A DNA stretch of 64,000 nt from Faecalicoccus acidiformans (GCF_014202635.1 NZ_JACHHD010000002.1:90102-154101); one strand, 5' to 3'; counted from the stretch's first letter, positions 25,965-34,707 are shown. The notes: a model not told the origin generated them from the letters alone. Translations and numbers: made by a program.

Positions 25965-26837
25965 TTATTTTATTTTCTGAAAAACACGAATGGCTCTTTT
26001 TACATCTTCTTTGATTGCTTCGGTAGCCGCCAAAGACATCGAGTCATAGAAATTATTTGTATCCTTTTCCCAATATGCCTTAGAGGCCTTGCCGCCAGCC
26101 TGGTTCATATAGGTGTAATAATTTACTTTACAAATTCCATTTTCAATAGCCACCGCATAATCTTCATCCGAAACACCAGATCCGCCATGCATAACCAGCG
26201 GTACATTGGTCGCCTCTAAAATTCGTTTAACGCGAGGCAGATCCAGTTTTGGCTCAGTCAGATAAACACCATGTGTCGTTCCAAAAGCGACAGCCAAACA
26301 ATCGACACCTGTTTTTTCCACAAATTCTTTGGCAACCTGAGGATCTGTATAAATGTCATCCAGATCTTCGTAATCGTCTTTACTATCTGCATTTCCTCCT
26401 TCACCATGGACGATCTCTGATGTAAAGATATGGCCTAGTTCTGCTTCCACACTGACATTGCATGCATGTGCAATCTTAACGATTTCGGCAGTTTCTTCAA
26501 CATTTTCTTCGAAGCTTTTCGCGGAAGCATCATACATTACAGAAGTAAAGCCAAGACGAATCGCCTGTACACAACGATCAAAGGAACTTCCATGATCCAG
26601 ATGCAAAGCGACAGGTACACTCGCTCTTTGGGCATAATATTTCATGATAGGACCGATTTCTTCTAAATCGATAATGTCGTCATGACTTTGTGCGTGCTGT
26701 AAGATCACAGGACTGTTCAACTCTTCTGCTGCTTGAATGATCCCGCGGATGGCTTCCAGTGTTGTTCCGTTAAAAGCCCCGACCGCTTTCTTTTCTTCTT
26801 TTGCCTGATCCAGTAATTCTTTTAATGTAACTAGCAT
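25965..26837 (-). CDS. Class II ketose-bisphosphate aldolase
   Basis: 290 residues. Zinc-dependent aldolase. ALHLDHGSSFD carries the catalytic aspartate and zinc histidine, VEAELGHIF the glutamate, GTTHGVYL and MHGGSGV the other zinc histidines and the phosphate loop, and ICKVNYYTYM the C-terminal phosphate-binding motif. It is closer to the KbaY/GatY/fba branch acting on fructose- or tagatose-bisphosphate, or on a shorter sugar phosphate; the exact substrate is not readable. First gene of the operon under the operator and promoter at 26863-26914. Confidence 0.9.
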   Translation of the reverse strand: MLVTLKELLDQAKEEKKAVGAFNGTTLEAIRGIIQAAEELNSPVILQHAQSHDDIIDLEEIGPIMKYYAQRASVPVALHLDHGSSFDRCVQAIRLGFTSVMYDASAKSFEENVEETAEIVKIAHACNVSVEAELGHIFTSEIVHGEGGNADSKDDYEDLDDIYTDPQVAKEFVEKTGVDCLAVAFGTTHGVYLTEPKLDLPRVKRILEATNVPLVMHGGSGVSDEDYAVAIENGICKVNYYTYMNQAGGKASKAYWEKDTNNFYDSMSLAATEAIKEDVKRAIRVFQKIK

Positions 26838-26862
26838 TCTTTTCTCCTTTTGTTTTTTTTAA

Positions 26863-26880
26863 TAACAATTACATTTGTTA
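26863..26880 (-). promoter_or_regulatory. SorC-type operator at the aldolase promoter
   Basis: TAACAATTACATTTGTTA is an inverted repeat: TAACAA (26863-26868) and TTGTTA (26875-26880). It starts right at the expected transcription start, just downstream of the -10 box. A related half, TAACATTTG, lies in the promoter spacer (26898-26906). Confidence 0.65.
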
Positions 26881-26885
26881 TCTAA

Positions 26886-26914
26886 ATTATATTCAGTTAA
26901 CATTTGATAGTCAA
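26886..26914 (-). promoter_or_regulatory. Promoter of the aldolase-yjbQ-tpi operon
   Basis: Minus strand TTGACT (26914-26909), 17 bp, TATAAT (26891-26886): near consensus, with operator elements in the spacer and downstream. Confidence 0.75.
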
Positions 26915-27014
26915 TGCGTTTTTAAAAAAGTAGAAATGCCATAGTATTTATTGAACTTTTTTAGAGAAATTCCCGCTTTTTAAAGAACATATGTTCCTAA
27001 AATAAACATTATTA

Positions 27015-27068
27015 TTGATTTTATCTTTAAAATCGTCTATAATCCTCTTAAATATTGAGTAACATTTG
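27015..27068 (+). promoter_or_regulatory. Promoter of the SorC regulator gene with TAACATTTG site
   Basis: TTGATT (27015-27020), 17 bp, TATAAT (27038-27043). A TAACATTTG motif (27060-27068) lies in the 5' leader, and a perfect palindrome GAACATATGTTC lies upstream at 26985-26996. Confidence 0.65.
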
Positions 27069-27086
27069 TGCCTTATCGGAGGAACC

Positions 27087-28037
27087 ATGACAAAACTAAA
27101 ATCAAAAGCATCCGACCCTATGTTGGATAAGATCATCCTGACTGCTCAGCTTTACTACAATAACCATTTTTCTCAGCAAGAGATTGCCGATCGTCTGCAC
27201 ATCTCGCGACCCTGGGTTTCCAAACTTCTGAATAAAGCCCAAGAAATGGGGTTCGTCAAAATCTCCATCGATACGCCGATTTCCGGGATTCCTTCTATCG
27301 AGGAAAGATTAAAGGAAAGGTATCCCGTTTCTTTGATCCGGGTCGTTAAAGCGCCAGATCAAAACCATAACTACGTCGCCTTGTCGGCCGCAAATTATTT
27401 TGTATCTCAAGTTCAAAATAACGATACGATCGGCATCGGTTGGGGCAATGCCATCAGCCAATTCATTCAAGAGCTGACTCCTTTAAATACCAAGAATGTA
27501 AAAGTGATTCCCATGGCGGGCAGCTTTGGCGCCACCTTCGAAACTTTGCCCAACTACAGCGCTATTGAACTGGCCAAAAAAATCAACGGAGAAGCCCAAA
27601 CTTTGCATGCCCCGGCCTTCTGCAGCTCGAAAGAGGAATACGAAACATTAGCCGCAAGCGAATCTGTTCATACAGTTTTAGACCAGGCTGTCCACGCCGA
27701 TATCGCAATTGCGGGTATCGGATCCTTTGCCGCCTCATTTTTGACACGATATAACATCCTCTCCCAAGAAGAGATTCATCAACTGCAGGAAAAAGAAGCG
27801 GCTGGCGACATCTTGTTGCGGTTCTTAAACGCAAAAGGAAAACCCGTAGAAACCGAATGGACGCGTCATACGATCCGTGCCGATATCTTTGAAGTCAAAA
27901 AACACGCCCGTAAGATCATCGCTTTGGCTTGGGGCACCGAAAAATCACAGATCATTCATACAGTTCTGTCTGCTCATCTCATTGATGCTTTTTTCACAGA
28001 TGAAAAAACAGCTTTGGATCTTTTAGAACGATTTTAA
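27087..28037 (+). CDS. SorC/DeoR-type sugar-binding transcriptional regulator
   Basis: 316 residues from ATG 27087, which has a GGAGG site 6 nt before (the ATG-like start at 27066 has none). N-terminal helix-turn-helix at about 25-50 (FSQQEIADRLHISRPWVSKLLNKA), then the SorC sugar-phosphate-sensing domain with GIGWGNAISQF, VIPMAGSFGA and AIAGIGSF. Divergent from the aldolase/YjbQ/TPI operon, with matching operator motifs on both sides, so it probably represses that operon and itself and responds to a sugar phosphate. Confidence 0.9.
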   Translation: MTKLKSKASDPMLDKIILTAQLYYNNHFSQQEIADRLHISRPWVSKLLNKAQEMGFVKISIDTPISGIPSIEERLKERYPVSLIRVVKAPDQNHNYVALSAANYFVSQVQNNDTIGIGWGNAISQFIQELTPLNTKNVKVIPMAGSFGATFETLPNYSAIELAKKINGEAQTLHAPAFCSSKEEYETLAASESVHTVLDQAVHADIAIAGIGSFAASFLTRYNILSQEEIHQLQEKEAAGDILLRFLNAKGKPVETEWTRHTIRADIFEVKKHARKIIALAWGTEKSQIIHTVLSAHLIDAFFTDEKTALDLLERF

Positions 28038-28040
28038 AAA

Positions 28041-28066
28041 AAAAGGGGGAAATCGAACCCCCTTTT
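28041..28066. terminator. Bidirectional terminator between regulator and transketolase
   Basis: AAAAGGGGG (28041-28049) and CCCCCTTTT (28058-28066) form the stem; A-run before and T-run after serve both converging genes. Confidence 0.88.
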
Positions 28067-28077
28067 CATATGCATAA

Positions 28078-29010
28078 CTATTGGACAAAATCCATTATCT
28101 TTTTCGCAATGCTGGAGGCATCCAAACCATAGTAGGCCAGCAGATCTTTCGGCTTTCCGCTCTGCCCAAATTCATCGTTCAGCCCGATCATCTTCAGTCG
28201 GCATCCGCTTCCTTCCTTGGCCAGCACTTCCGCTACCGCCGATCCCAGGCCTCCGATCACGGAATGCTCTTCTGCCGTCACGATCACTTCGTGTTCTTTT
28301 GCCAGCTTCTTGATCAGCTCTTCATCGATCGGTTTGATGCTTGAGATGTTCACGATTGTCGGTTCGATCCCTTCCATCTCTTTTGCGGCCTTCAAACTCT
28401 CCTGCACCATCATCCCGGTCGCTACGATCGCCACCTTGCTTCCTTCTTTCAGTACGCTTCCTTTTCCAGGCTGCCATAGGTAGCTTTCATCATACACATC
28501 TTCCACGCTCGCTCTTCCCAGGCGTACATAACATGGTCCATCGATCTTTGCTATGCTTTCGATGATCTGCTTCGTCTCTTCGGCATCACAGGGCTGGAAC
28601 ACCTTCATGTTCGGAATGCTTCGCATCAGGGCCAGATCCTCTACGCTTTGATGACTTGCCCCGTCTTCTCCGACCGTGATCCCCGCATGCGTTGCACAGA
28701 CCTTCACGTTCAGATTCGGATAACAGATGCTGTTCCGGATCTGTTCGAATGCTCTGCCGGCCGCAAACATCGCAAAGCTGGAGGCATAGGCGATCTTGCC
28801 GCTGGCTGCCAGTCCGGCTGCCACTCCCATCATGTTGCCTTCGGCGATCCCCATATCGAAATGTCTTTGCGGACATACTGCCTTGGCATCCCCGGTCTTC
28901 GTCGATCCTGCCAGGTCGGCATCCAATACTACGACATCCTGATTCTCCTGTACCAGTTTCGCCAGGGCCTTCCCATACGCCGCTCTTGTTGCCATTGCCA
29001 TTCTATTCAC
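28078..29010 (-). CDS. Transketolase, C-terminal subunit
   Basis: 310 residues, the pyrimidine-binding and C-terminal domains of a split transketolase. Features: TRAAYGKALAKLVQENQDVVVLDADLAGST, the FDMGIAEGNMMGVAAGLA motif with the catalytic glutamate, and GEDGASHQSVEDLALMRSIPNM. The N-terminal half lies directly upstream; the two frames overlap by 8 bp. It moves two-carbon units between sugar phosphates, here probably within a polyol or sugar catabolic operon. The two transketolase genes look more GC-rich than their neighbours and use different third bases. Confidence 0.93.
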   Translation of the reverse strand: MNRMAMATRAAYGKALAKLVQENQDVVVLDADLAGSTKTGDAKAVCPQRHFDMGIAEGNMMGVAAGLAASGKIAYASSFAMFAAGRAFEQIRNSICYPNLNVKVCATHAGITVGEDGASHQSVEDLALMRSIPNMKVFQPCDAEETKQIIESIAKIDGPCYVRLGRASVEDVYDESYLWQPGKGSVLKEGSKVAIVATGMMVQESLKAAKEMEGIEPTIVNISSIKPIDEELIKKLAKEHEVIVTAEEHSVIGGLGSAVAEVLAKEGSGCRLKMIGLNDEFGQSGKPKDLLAYYGLDASSIAKKIMDFVQ

Positions 29011-29812
29011 CTCCCAGCTCTTTCATAGCTGCCTCATACTGTTCCTGGTTCGGTGCACTTCCGTGCCACTTGTAGTTGTTCTCCATAAAGGATACCCCTT
29101 TTCCTTTGATCGTATGTGCTATGATCATCGTCGGCTGTCCTTTTGTGTTCCGCGCTTCTTCGAATCCCTTGGCCAGCGATTCGAAATCATGACCATCCAC
29201 TTCCACCACATGCCATCCGAACGCCTCGAACTTTTCCGGAAATGGTTCCGGTCCTACGACATCCTCAATGTTTCCGTCGATCTGCAGATGGTTGTAGTCC
29301 AGGATCCCGCACAGGTTGTCCAGTTTGTAATGACCGGCCGCCATGCACGCTTCCCAGACCTCTCCTTCTTCGCTTTCTCCATCTCCCAAAAGAAAATAGA
29401 TGCGATGATCGTTCTTGTCCAGCCGATTGGCCAGCGCCATCCCTACGGCTGCCGAGATCCCCTGTCCCAAAGATCCGGTCGACATATCGATTGCTTCGAT
29501 ATAGTTCATGTTCGGGTGTCCCTGCAGCGGTGAATGCAGCTGACGGAACGTCTTCAGTTCTTCCTTAGGGATGAATCCTTTTTCGCACAAGGTTGCATAA
29601 TAGCCAGGTGTGATATGTCCCTTGCTCAGGACAAATCGGTCCCGGTCCTGGCTTGCCACGTTGTCTTTGTTGATATCCATCTCCTCGAAATACAATGAGG
29701 TCAGGATATCGGCTGCCGACAAGGATCCGCCCGGATGTCCGCTTTGTGCCGTATAGACCATCGTCAGGATATTCTTTCGTATATTCAATGCATGTTGTTC
29801 TAATTCTGTCAT
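29003..29812 (-). CDS. Transketolase, N-terminal (thiamine diphosphate-binding) subunit
   Basis: 269 residues. Contains the ThDP motif GDG-x(n)-NN (LLGDGESEEGEVWEA...DYNHLQIDG), the HPGGSLSAADIL and SKGHITPGYYATL segments, and HTIKGKGVSFMENN. Starts at ATG 29812 after GGAGGAG. The C-terminal subunit gene overlaps its end. A hairpin (29848-29874) separates it from the SAF oxidoreductase gene, so it may be expressed by partial readthrough or from its own promoter. Confidence 0.93.
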   Translation of the reverse strand: MTELEQHALNIRKNILTMVYTAQSGHPGGSLSAADILTSLYFEEMDINKDNVASQDRDRFVLSKGHITPGYYATLCEKGFIPKEELKTFRQLHSPLQGHPNMNYIEAIDMSTGSLGQGISAAVGMALANRLDKNDHRIYFLLGDGESEEGEVWEACMAAGHYKLDNLCGILDYNHLQIDGNIEDVVGPEPFPEKFEAFGWHVVEVDGHDFESLAKGFEEARNTKGQPTMIIAHTIKGKGVSFMENNYKWHGSAPNQEQYEAAMKELGGE

Positions 29813-29847
29813 GTTCTATCGGTCTCCTCCTTTTTAATAAACAGAAA

Positions 29848-29874
29848 ACCAGCAGGATCTAAATCGCTGCTGGT
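29848..29874 (-). terminator. Terminator or attenuator after the SAF oxidoreductase gene
   Basis: Minus strand ACCAGCAG ... CTGCTGGT (29874-29848) followed by TTTTC. It lies between the oxidoreductase and transketolase genes, so it may set different levels. Confidence 0.7.
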
Positions 29875-29933
29875 CCTTTGCCTGGAAACAGGATCATTTA
29901 AACGTCCTGATTTCCCGATCCATCTGGCAAGAA

Positions 29934-31226
29934 TTATCCAAAGATCTTGTCTTGTTCCTGACGGATCTTATAAATCAACGTATTTGTATCGATTTCAACG
30001 TCATCATAAGTCAACAGCTGACCTTTTTTAACGTCTTTTTTCAATACAGCATTCTTGTTGATGAGTCCAAACGGAACATAACCTTCTTGTTTAGCATGTT
30101 CATGCGTATCGATCGATCCATAAGTTGTATATCCACCGATACCATCCAGTTTTTCTCCGGCTTTCATATCTTTCTTAGCCACTGTGATAACCTCAGATAC
30201 TAATCCGCCTTTTGGTACGATTACGCCTTCATGATAGATGACGGCACGTCCAATCGTTAATGGAGTTTCAAGGTTGCACAAGTGATATGGACGATACAGA
30301 GTCCATAATGGTCCAGGACCCATGCTGTGGTATTGCATCTGGTAAGCAATTTCTTCGTTATCTGTTGAAACGGTTACGAATACACCTGGAGCGATACCAC
30401 GAACATATTCAACAACGCCGTGTTTATTCAGGATACCATCATCCTCTTTTAAACGATACATATCGTTCAAGCCCTTCACGTCACAAGCGATACCATGACC
30501 ACCGATTACATCTGGAACTAAACCAGTTGCATTGGACATAGCGGCCATTTCAACCATTGTTTTCGTACCATCTTTAAATGCACACAGCATCTTTGGAGAC
30601 ATTTTACGACGTGTAGCTTCTTCAAGAACTGTATCTGGGTTACATTCGCGATCGATACGGTTGTTCTTTCCTTTACCGATAACTTCAACTTTCAAGCCCA
30701 TTGCTTCTGCGAAGTCATACAATTCCATAACAGCACCTGGTTCGTCACCATTTGTACCTGTGTAAACAACACCAGCTTCTTGCGCTTTCTTATACAAGTA
30801 AGGCCCGATAACAACATCAGATTCAACATTCATCATAATGATGTGTTTCTTAGCAGCGATAGCATCCAATGCGATCTTAGCGCCAACATCCGGCACACCG
30901 GTAACATCAACGACTACATCAATTTCAGGAACTTTCGTTACTAAATCAGAATCATTTGTCGCAACATATTTTCCTGCTTTGATTGCTGCAGATGCTTCTT
31001 CCACGTCTGTTGTCTTTACGATTTGATCTGGATGAACTCCACCATATTCAAATGCGTGTACAGCTAAGTCAATATTGATATCGGCACAGATGGCAGGTCT
31101 TTCACCTTTGATCATTACCAATTCTGTAACCATACCGCGGCCCATCTGACCAGCACCAACGACACCGACCTGGATAGGTTTTCCTTCAGCTTCTAAAGCT
31201 GCTAATTTTCTGTTCATGTTATACAT
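29934..31226 (-). CDS. Homoserine-dehydrogenase-like oxidoreductase with C-terminal SAF domain
   Basis: 430 residues. The N-terminal Rossmann fold starts VGVVGAGQMGRGM (about 20-32), with NAD(P)-binding GAKIALDAIAAKKHIIMMNVE downstream. The centre has GTNGDEPGAVMELYDFAEAMGLKVEVIGKGKNN, typical of the COG4091 predicted homoserine-dehydrogenase family, and a C-terminal SAF-like region ends the protein (ITVAKKDMKAGEKLDGIG...LKKDVKKGQLLTYDDVEID). It shares an operon with a sorbitol-type PTS, so it may oxidise the phosphorylated polyol in place of the sorbitol-6-phosphate dehydrogenase of E. coli. Substrate unproved. Confidence 0.75.
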   Translation of the reverse strand: MYNMNRKLAALEAEGKPIQVGVVGAGQMGRGMVTELVMIKGERPAICADINIDLAVHAFEYGGVHPDQIVKTTDVEEASAAIKAGKYVATNDSDLVTKVPEIDVVVDVTGVPDVGAKIALDAIAAKKHIIMMNVESDVVIGPYLYKKAQEAGVVYTGTNGDEPGAVMELYDFAEAMGLKVEVIGKGKNNRIDRECNPDTVLEEATRRKMSPKMLCAFKDGTKTMVEMAAMSNATGLVPDVIGGHGIACDVKGLNDMYRLKEDDGILNKHGVVEYVRGIAPGVFVTVSTDNEEIAYQMQYHSMGPGPLWTLYRPYHLCNLETPLTIGRAVIYHEGVIVPKGGLVSEVITVAKKDMKAGEKLDGIGGYTTYGSIDTHEHAKQEGYVPFGLINKNAVLKKDVKKGQLLTYDDVEIDTNTLIYKIRQEQDKIFG

Positions 31227-31280
31227 AAATATCTTGCCTCCTTTTTTTCCTTATCGATCACTGATTATTTATGTAACAGA

Positions 31281-31658
31281 TTAATCTTTAGTGATAATTT
31301 CGATTGTACCGCCTTTTTTGAGTTGTTCTTCTGTGATTCGCTCCCCAACCAGCTCGATCATTCCTGGACGTTCAGCTTCTGGAGTTCCGTTGAAACAAAG
31401 CGTACAATGGCCCAATTGCCTCAAGGTATTCAAAGCTTCCCAGCCTACTGCACTGATTGTGTACTCAACGCCGCAAATCTTCATGATATCCCCGGGAGCC
31501 GGATCTGCTTTCAATTCACTCTTGGAATGAAGAACGCAGATCTCCGCTAATTCCGGTGGTGCATCATCGTTAAAGATGATGATGAAGTTGCATGCGTCGT
31601 TCAAGAAATCACAGGCATAATCTCCCATTCCGGTAACAGTAGCCTGATATTTGATCAT
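31281..31658 (-). CDS. srlB: PTS glucitol/sorbitol-family EIIA
   Basis: 125 residues from ATG 31658 (AGGGG site); the TTG at 31664 is not used. It accepts phosphate from HPr and passes it to EIIB. Family match: the phosphoacceptor region CVLHSKSELKADPAPGD, ISAVGWEALNTLRQLGHCTL and the PGMIELVGE tail resemble SrlB of E. coli. The catalytic histidine is probably the H of VLHS. It lies between the IIBC gene and the oxidoreductase gene. The transported sugar may differ from sorbitol. Confidence 0.9.
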   Translation of the reverse strand: MIKYQATVTGMGDYACDFLNDACNFIIIFNDDAPPELAEICVLHSKSELKADPAPGDIMKICGVEYTISAVGWEALNTLRQLGHCTLCFNGTPEAERPGMIELVGERITEEQLKKGGTIEIITKD

Positions 31659-31670
31659 ACGCAACCCCTA

Positions 31671-32660
31671 CTATGAATACAATCCAATACTGAATACAAA
31701 GGCGATGGCTACAGCTAACGGACCTGTGATAACACGAGAATACAATACAGCTGGAACCCCGTATTCGATCGTTTCTGGCTCAGCTTCTCCTAAAGACAAA
31801 CCTACTGGAACGAAGTCGCCACCTACCTGAGCATCGATTGCGAACAAGGCTGGCAAGGCGAATTGAGCCGGAATATTTCCTAAACCAATCTGAGCACCTA
31901 ACAATGTTCCTACAACCTGTGCAATTACAGCACCTGGACCAAGGATCGGCGAAAGGAACGGAAGGGCACAAACTAATGAAATAACAAGCATTCCTGGCAA
32001 TGTAGAACACATTGGAGAAATTGTATTGGCAATAACATCGCCTAAACCACTATAAGAAATGATACCTAAAATTGTAGAAGTAAAGGCCATGAACGGCAAT
32101 ACGTTCTTGATAACCATATCGATGGTTTCACGACCAGCCGCAAAGAATTTATTAACGACTTTACCAACACCAATACCGATACGAGTGATGATATTCGGTT
32201 TCTTTTGAGGTTCTTCAGAAGTTGTTTTTGGAGCTTCTTCAGCCGGTTTTTCTTCAGCTACAGCTTCAGAAGCTGCAGGCTGTTCTACAGTTTCATCTGT
32301 AAATGTGATATTTTCTTCTTTAACGTCGGAAACATAAAGTTCTTCAACGATAAACTGTGCCAAAGGACCCGATTTACCAACCGGTACTAAGTTTACAGTC
32401 TTAATTCCTTTTTTACAGTAAACACCGCAACGAGCAACTCCGCCACAGTCGATGACAGCCAAGCAGATTTGTTCATCTGGTGCAGTGGTTTTGAATCCAT
32501 CCAATACTTCACAACCGGTCATTTCCCCGATTTTCTTAGCTAAAGGATTCACACCGCCTGTTGTAACACACAAGATCTTGTTACAAGTTTCTGTTGGAGC
32601 AATTACTAACGGTCCACCCCAACCGCTGTTTCCACGAGTAATTTTTACATTTCTATACAT
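31671..32660 (-). CDS. srlE: PTS glucitol/sorbitol-family EIIBC
   Basis: 329 residues. The N-terminal IIB domain starts YRNVKITRGNSGWGGPL and carries the phosphocysteine candidates in DCGGVARCG, with SGPLAQFIVEELYVSDVKEENI close to E. coli SrlE. A hydrophilic Pro/Glu/Ala-rich linker (about 130-150) leads to the C-terminal membrane part IIC2, with several spans including FLSPILGPGAVIAQVVG and the GGDFVPVGLSLGEAEPETIEYG motif. It forms the channel with the separate IIC protein. Confidence 0.92.
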   Translation of the reverse strand: MYRNVKITRGNSGWGGPLVIAPTETCNKILCVTTGGVNPLAKKIGEMTGCEVLDGFKTTAPDEQICLAVIDCGGVARCGVYCKKGIKTVNLVPVGKSGPLAQFIVEELYVSDVKEENITFTDETVEQPAASEAVAEEKPAEEAPKTTSEEPQKKPNIITRIGIGVGKVVNKFFAAGRETIDMVIKNVLPFMAFTSTILGIISYSGLGDVIANTISPMCSTLPGMLVISLVCALPFLSPILGPGAVIAQVVGTLLGAQIGLGNIPAQFALPALFAIDAQVGGDFVPVGLSLGEAEPETIEYGVPAVLYSRVITGPLAVAIAFVFSIGLYS

Positions 32661-32679
32661 CTGTCATTCCCCGCTTCCT

Positions 32680-33198
32680 TTAGGCCTTGTTTCTCGTTAA
32701 GATCGCAAAGATCTTTTCTGTTAATAAACCACGAATGAAAATTACGATAACACCTACGATAAAGTAACGAATGGCTAACTCACCAGTGTTCAAACCTAAA
32801 GTAGTGATACCGGCAGAAATACCCATGTAGACAAACAATTCACCAGCATTTGCATGTGGGAACAAACCTGTAACTGGGTGAACGAAACTTACAGCTGCAT
32901 CGTAGTAGGCTGGTTTGTATTTTTCTTCTACGAAACGTCCGAAAGTGTAGCACATCGGGTTACCTAAACAGATAACCGCTAAGATAGGCAGAACCGTATA
33001 ACGACAAATCGTATACTTGGTAATTTTACGAGCAAAGTTTTCTACCTTTTCTTCACCAATCAGTTTGATTACGGAGTTGATGGCAGTCATCAAGCAGACC
33101 AGCGTAGGAATGATTCCGGTTACCCAAGAAACAAACTGTTCGCCGCCGGCTGAGAAGAGTCCCATAAAACCTTCAGCAATCATCGAAATAAATTCCAT
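32680..33198 (-). CDS. srlA: PTS glucitol/sorbitol-family EIIC
   Basis: 172 residues, about four membrane segments, starting MEFISMIAEGFMGLF. HPVTGLFPHANAGELFVY and GNPMCYTFGRFVEEKYKPAYYD match SrlA of E. coli (about 180 residues). Forms the sugar-translocating unit with the IIBC protein. Gene order is gutM, IIC, IIBC, IIA, oxidoreductase. Confidence 0.92.
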   Translation of the reverse strand: MEFISMIAEGFMGLFSAGGEQFVSWVTGIIPTLVCLMTAINSVIKLIGEEKVENFARKITKYTICRYTVLPILAVICLGNPMCYTFGRFVEEKYKPAYYDAAVSFVHPVTGLFPHANAGELFVYMGISAGITTLGLNTGELAIRYFIVGVIVIFIRGLLTEKIFAILTRNKA

Positions 33199-33249
33199 AT
33201 GCGCTTCCTCCTAAAATAATAATGGAATTATGAGATGTCTGATGTCGAA

Positions 33250-33684
33250 TCAGTCGGCCGTTACCAATTCATCATCAGCCTCTGCTTTGTCGAAGCGTGT
33301 CTCCAGCGCTTCCAAAGCTTGTATATACCCTCGATAGCGTTTCTGTTCTTTTTCATCCATGGATCTGAAATCTTCTAGAAACGAATCGATTGATACCCCT
33401 ACTAACTTCTTCCCTATCAATGTGTCGATAGGATGGCACTTGGCCAGGAAGGTTTTTCCATCCATAACCTCGCATCCTGTAATAATGCGATTGTTGTCAC
33501 AAGCAAGAATGACCAAATATCCATTAAAGAATCTTCCTCGCTTTTGGCCGATTCCTACGTTTCCTAATTTGTGAACGCGGCGAATCGACTTTTTAAAATT
33601 ACGGATCTGAAAGACCCCTCCAAGACTTTGCATGAGAAACAGCACAAAGACAAAGATAAACAATCCAATCAGTTCTCTTGGCAT
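33250..33684 (-). CDS. gutM: GutM-like protein (glucitol operon activator family)
   Basis: 144 residues. One N-terminal membrane span (IGLFIFVFVLFLMQSLGGVF, about 6-25), then a cytoplasmic domain with VGIGQKRGRFFNGYLVILACDNNRIITGCEVMDGKTFLA, as in GutM/SrlM. In E. coli GutM activates the glucitol operon with GutR. The start overlaps the SorC regulator stop by 16 bp, and an AGGAGG site precedes ATG 33684. First gene after the regulator. Confidence 0.85.
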   Translation of the reverse strand: MPRELIGLFIFVFVLFLMQSLGGVFQIRNFKKSIRRVHKLGNVGIGQKRGRFFNGYLVILACDNNRIITGCEVMDGKTFLAKCHPIDTLIGKKLVGVSIDSFLEDFRSMDEKEQKRYRGYIQALEALETRFDKAEADDELVTAD

Positions 33685-34664
33685 TCTGCCGCCTCCTTAT
33701 CTAATAACTCAATCATCTTTTGCACACAGCTGACGTCTGTGATCAGAATATTGACTTTTTGTGAACGAATAACACCTAATACAGCTTGTCCTTTATTGCG
33801 TCCCACTGCGATACCGACACGGTTAGGGATCGTGACAAGCTGTTCCTTGCGTAATCCCATCACACGATCATTGAAATCGCTGAACGCTTCTTCATTTCCG
33901 TTGGCATCAACCAGCTTTAACAAGCAGTCACCTACCACACCCTTTTTTGAAAACTCTTGAAGTTCTTCGGGTGTCAGGTATCCGCTTTGCGATAATGTAC
34001 CATCACGATCCGTGCATCCGATACCCATCACGACGGTATGAAGTTTGGCAAAAAGATCAGTAACTTTACGAATCGATCGTTCTTCCAAGAAACCCTTCAT
34101 GATATCGCGATTGTTGAACATCGCTGGTGCATAAAAAGGAATTGAAGAACCGCCAAATTTTTTCGCAAAGGCAGCGGCGATATCATTGGCATGAAATCCC
34201 TCGTTAGATTGTCCATACCCGACTCCGCCAACGACCGGCACAAAAATCGCATCTCTTTCATCTGCGAGTTCTTTCGAATTCGCGATATTAAACAAAGTCC
34301 GTCCCATCGAAACACCGATATAATCTTTGTCTCGAAAGATCCGTGACAGATATTTTAAAGCTTCTTCATTCACACGTTCCTGGTGTTCGAACTGTGTCTC
34401 AAATTCATTTTCATCTATGATCAAAACTTCTTTTAGATGAAGCCGATCTTCTAACTTACGCTCCAGATCGTCATACATGCTTCCATACACATTGATCACG
34501 TCGATCTTAACGATCCCTTTTTCTTTTCCGGCCTGCAAAAGACGAGATACCGTTGTTCTGGAAATCCCTAAACGGTCACTAATTTCTTTTTGCCCTAATC
34601 CATCTTTGTAGTAAAAGTGGCAGCATTTGTAAATTAATCTTTCATCATCAATTATCTTTTTCAT
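33669..34664 (-). CDS. SorC-family transcriptional regulator of the PTS operon
   Basis: 331 residues. N-terminal helix-turn-helix (LGQKEISDRLGISRTTVSRLLQAGKE, about 22-48), then the SorC sugar-binding domain with GVSMGRTLFNIA, VPVVGGVGYGQS and VVMGIGCTDR. First gene of the PTS/oxidoreductase operon, so it probably senses a phosphorylated sugar or polyol and controls its own operon. A cre-like site and TAACATTTG-like motifs are upstream, and the gene ends overlapping gutM by 16 bp. Confidence 0.9.
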   Translation of the reverse strand: MKKIIDDERLIYKCCHFYYKDGLGQKEISDRLGISRTTVSRLLQAGKEKGIVKIDVINVYGSMYDDLERKLEDRLHLKEVLIIDENEFETQFEHQERVNEEALKYLSRIFRDKDYIGVSMGRTLFNIANSKELADERDAIFVPVVGGVGYGQSNEGFHANDIAAAFAKKFGGSSIPFYAPAMFNNRDIMKGFLEERSIRKVTDLFAKLHTVVMGIGCTDRDGTLSQSGYLTPEELQEFSKKGVVGDCLLKLVDANGNEEAFSDFNDRVMGLRKEQLVTIPNRVGIAVGRNKGQAVLGVIRSQKVNILITDVSCVQKMIELLDKEAAECQEN

Positions 34665-34677
34665 TTTTTGGCCTATA

Positions 34678-34693
34678 ATGTAAGCGTTTTCTG
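34678..34693 (+). promoter_or_regulatory. CcpA cre-like site in the PTS operon leader
   Basis: ATGTAAGCGTTTTCTG matches the cre consensus (WTGNNARCGNWWWCAW) at 14 of 16 positions. It lies just downstream of the presumed start site, 14 nt before the regulator ATG, as in roadblock-type catabolite repression. Confidence 0.7.
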
Positions 34694-34707
34694 CTTTTTC
34701 CAGATAT

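Noticed and set aside
28586..29568. Several long plus- and minus-strand frames over the transketolase genes
   Set aside because: They are shadows caused by the higher GC of the transketolase genes; the protein sequences are low-complexity, Pro/Arg/Cys/Ser-rich.
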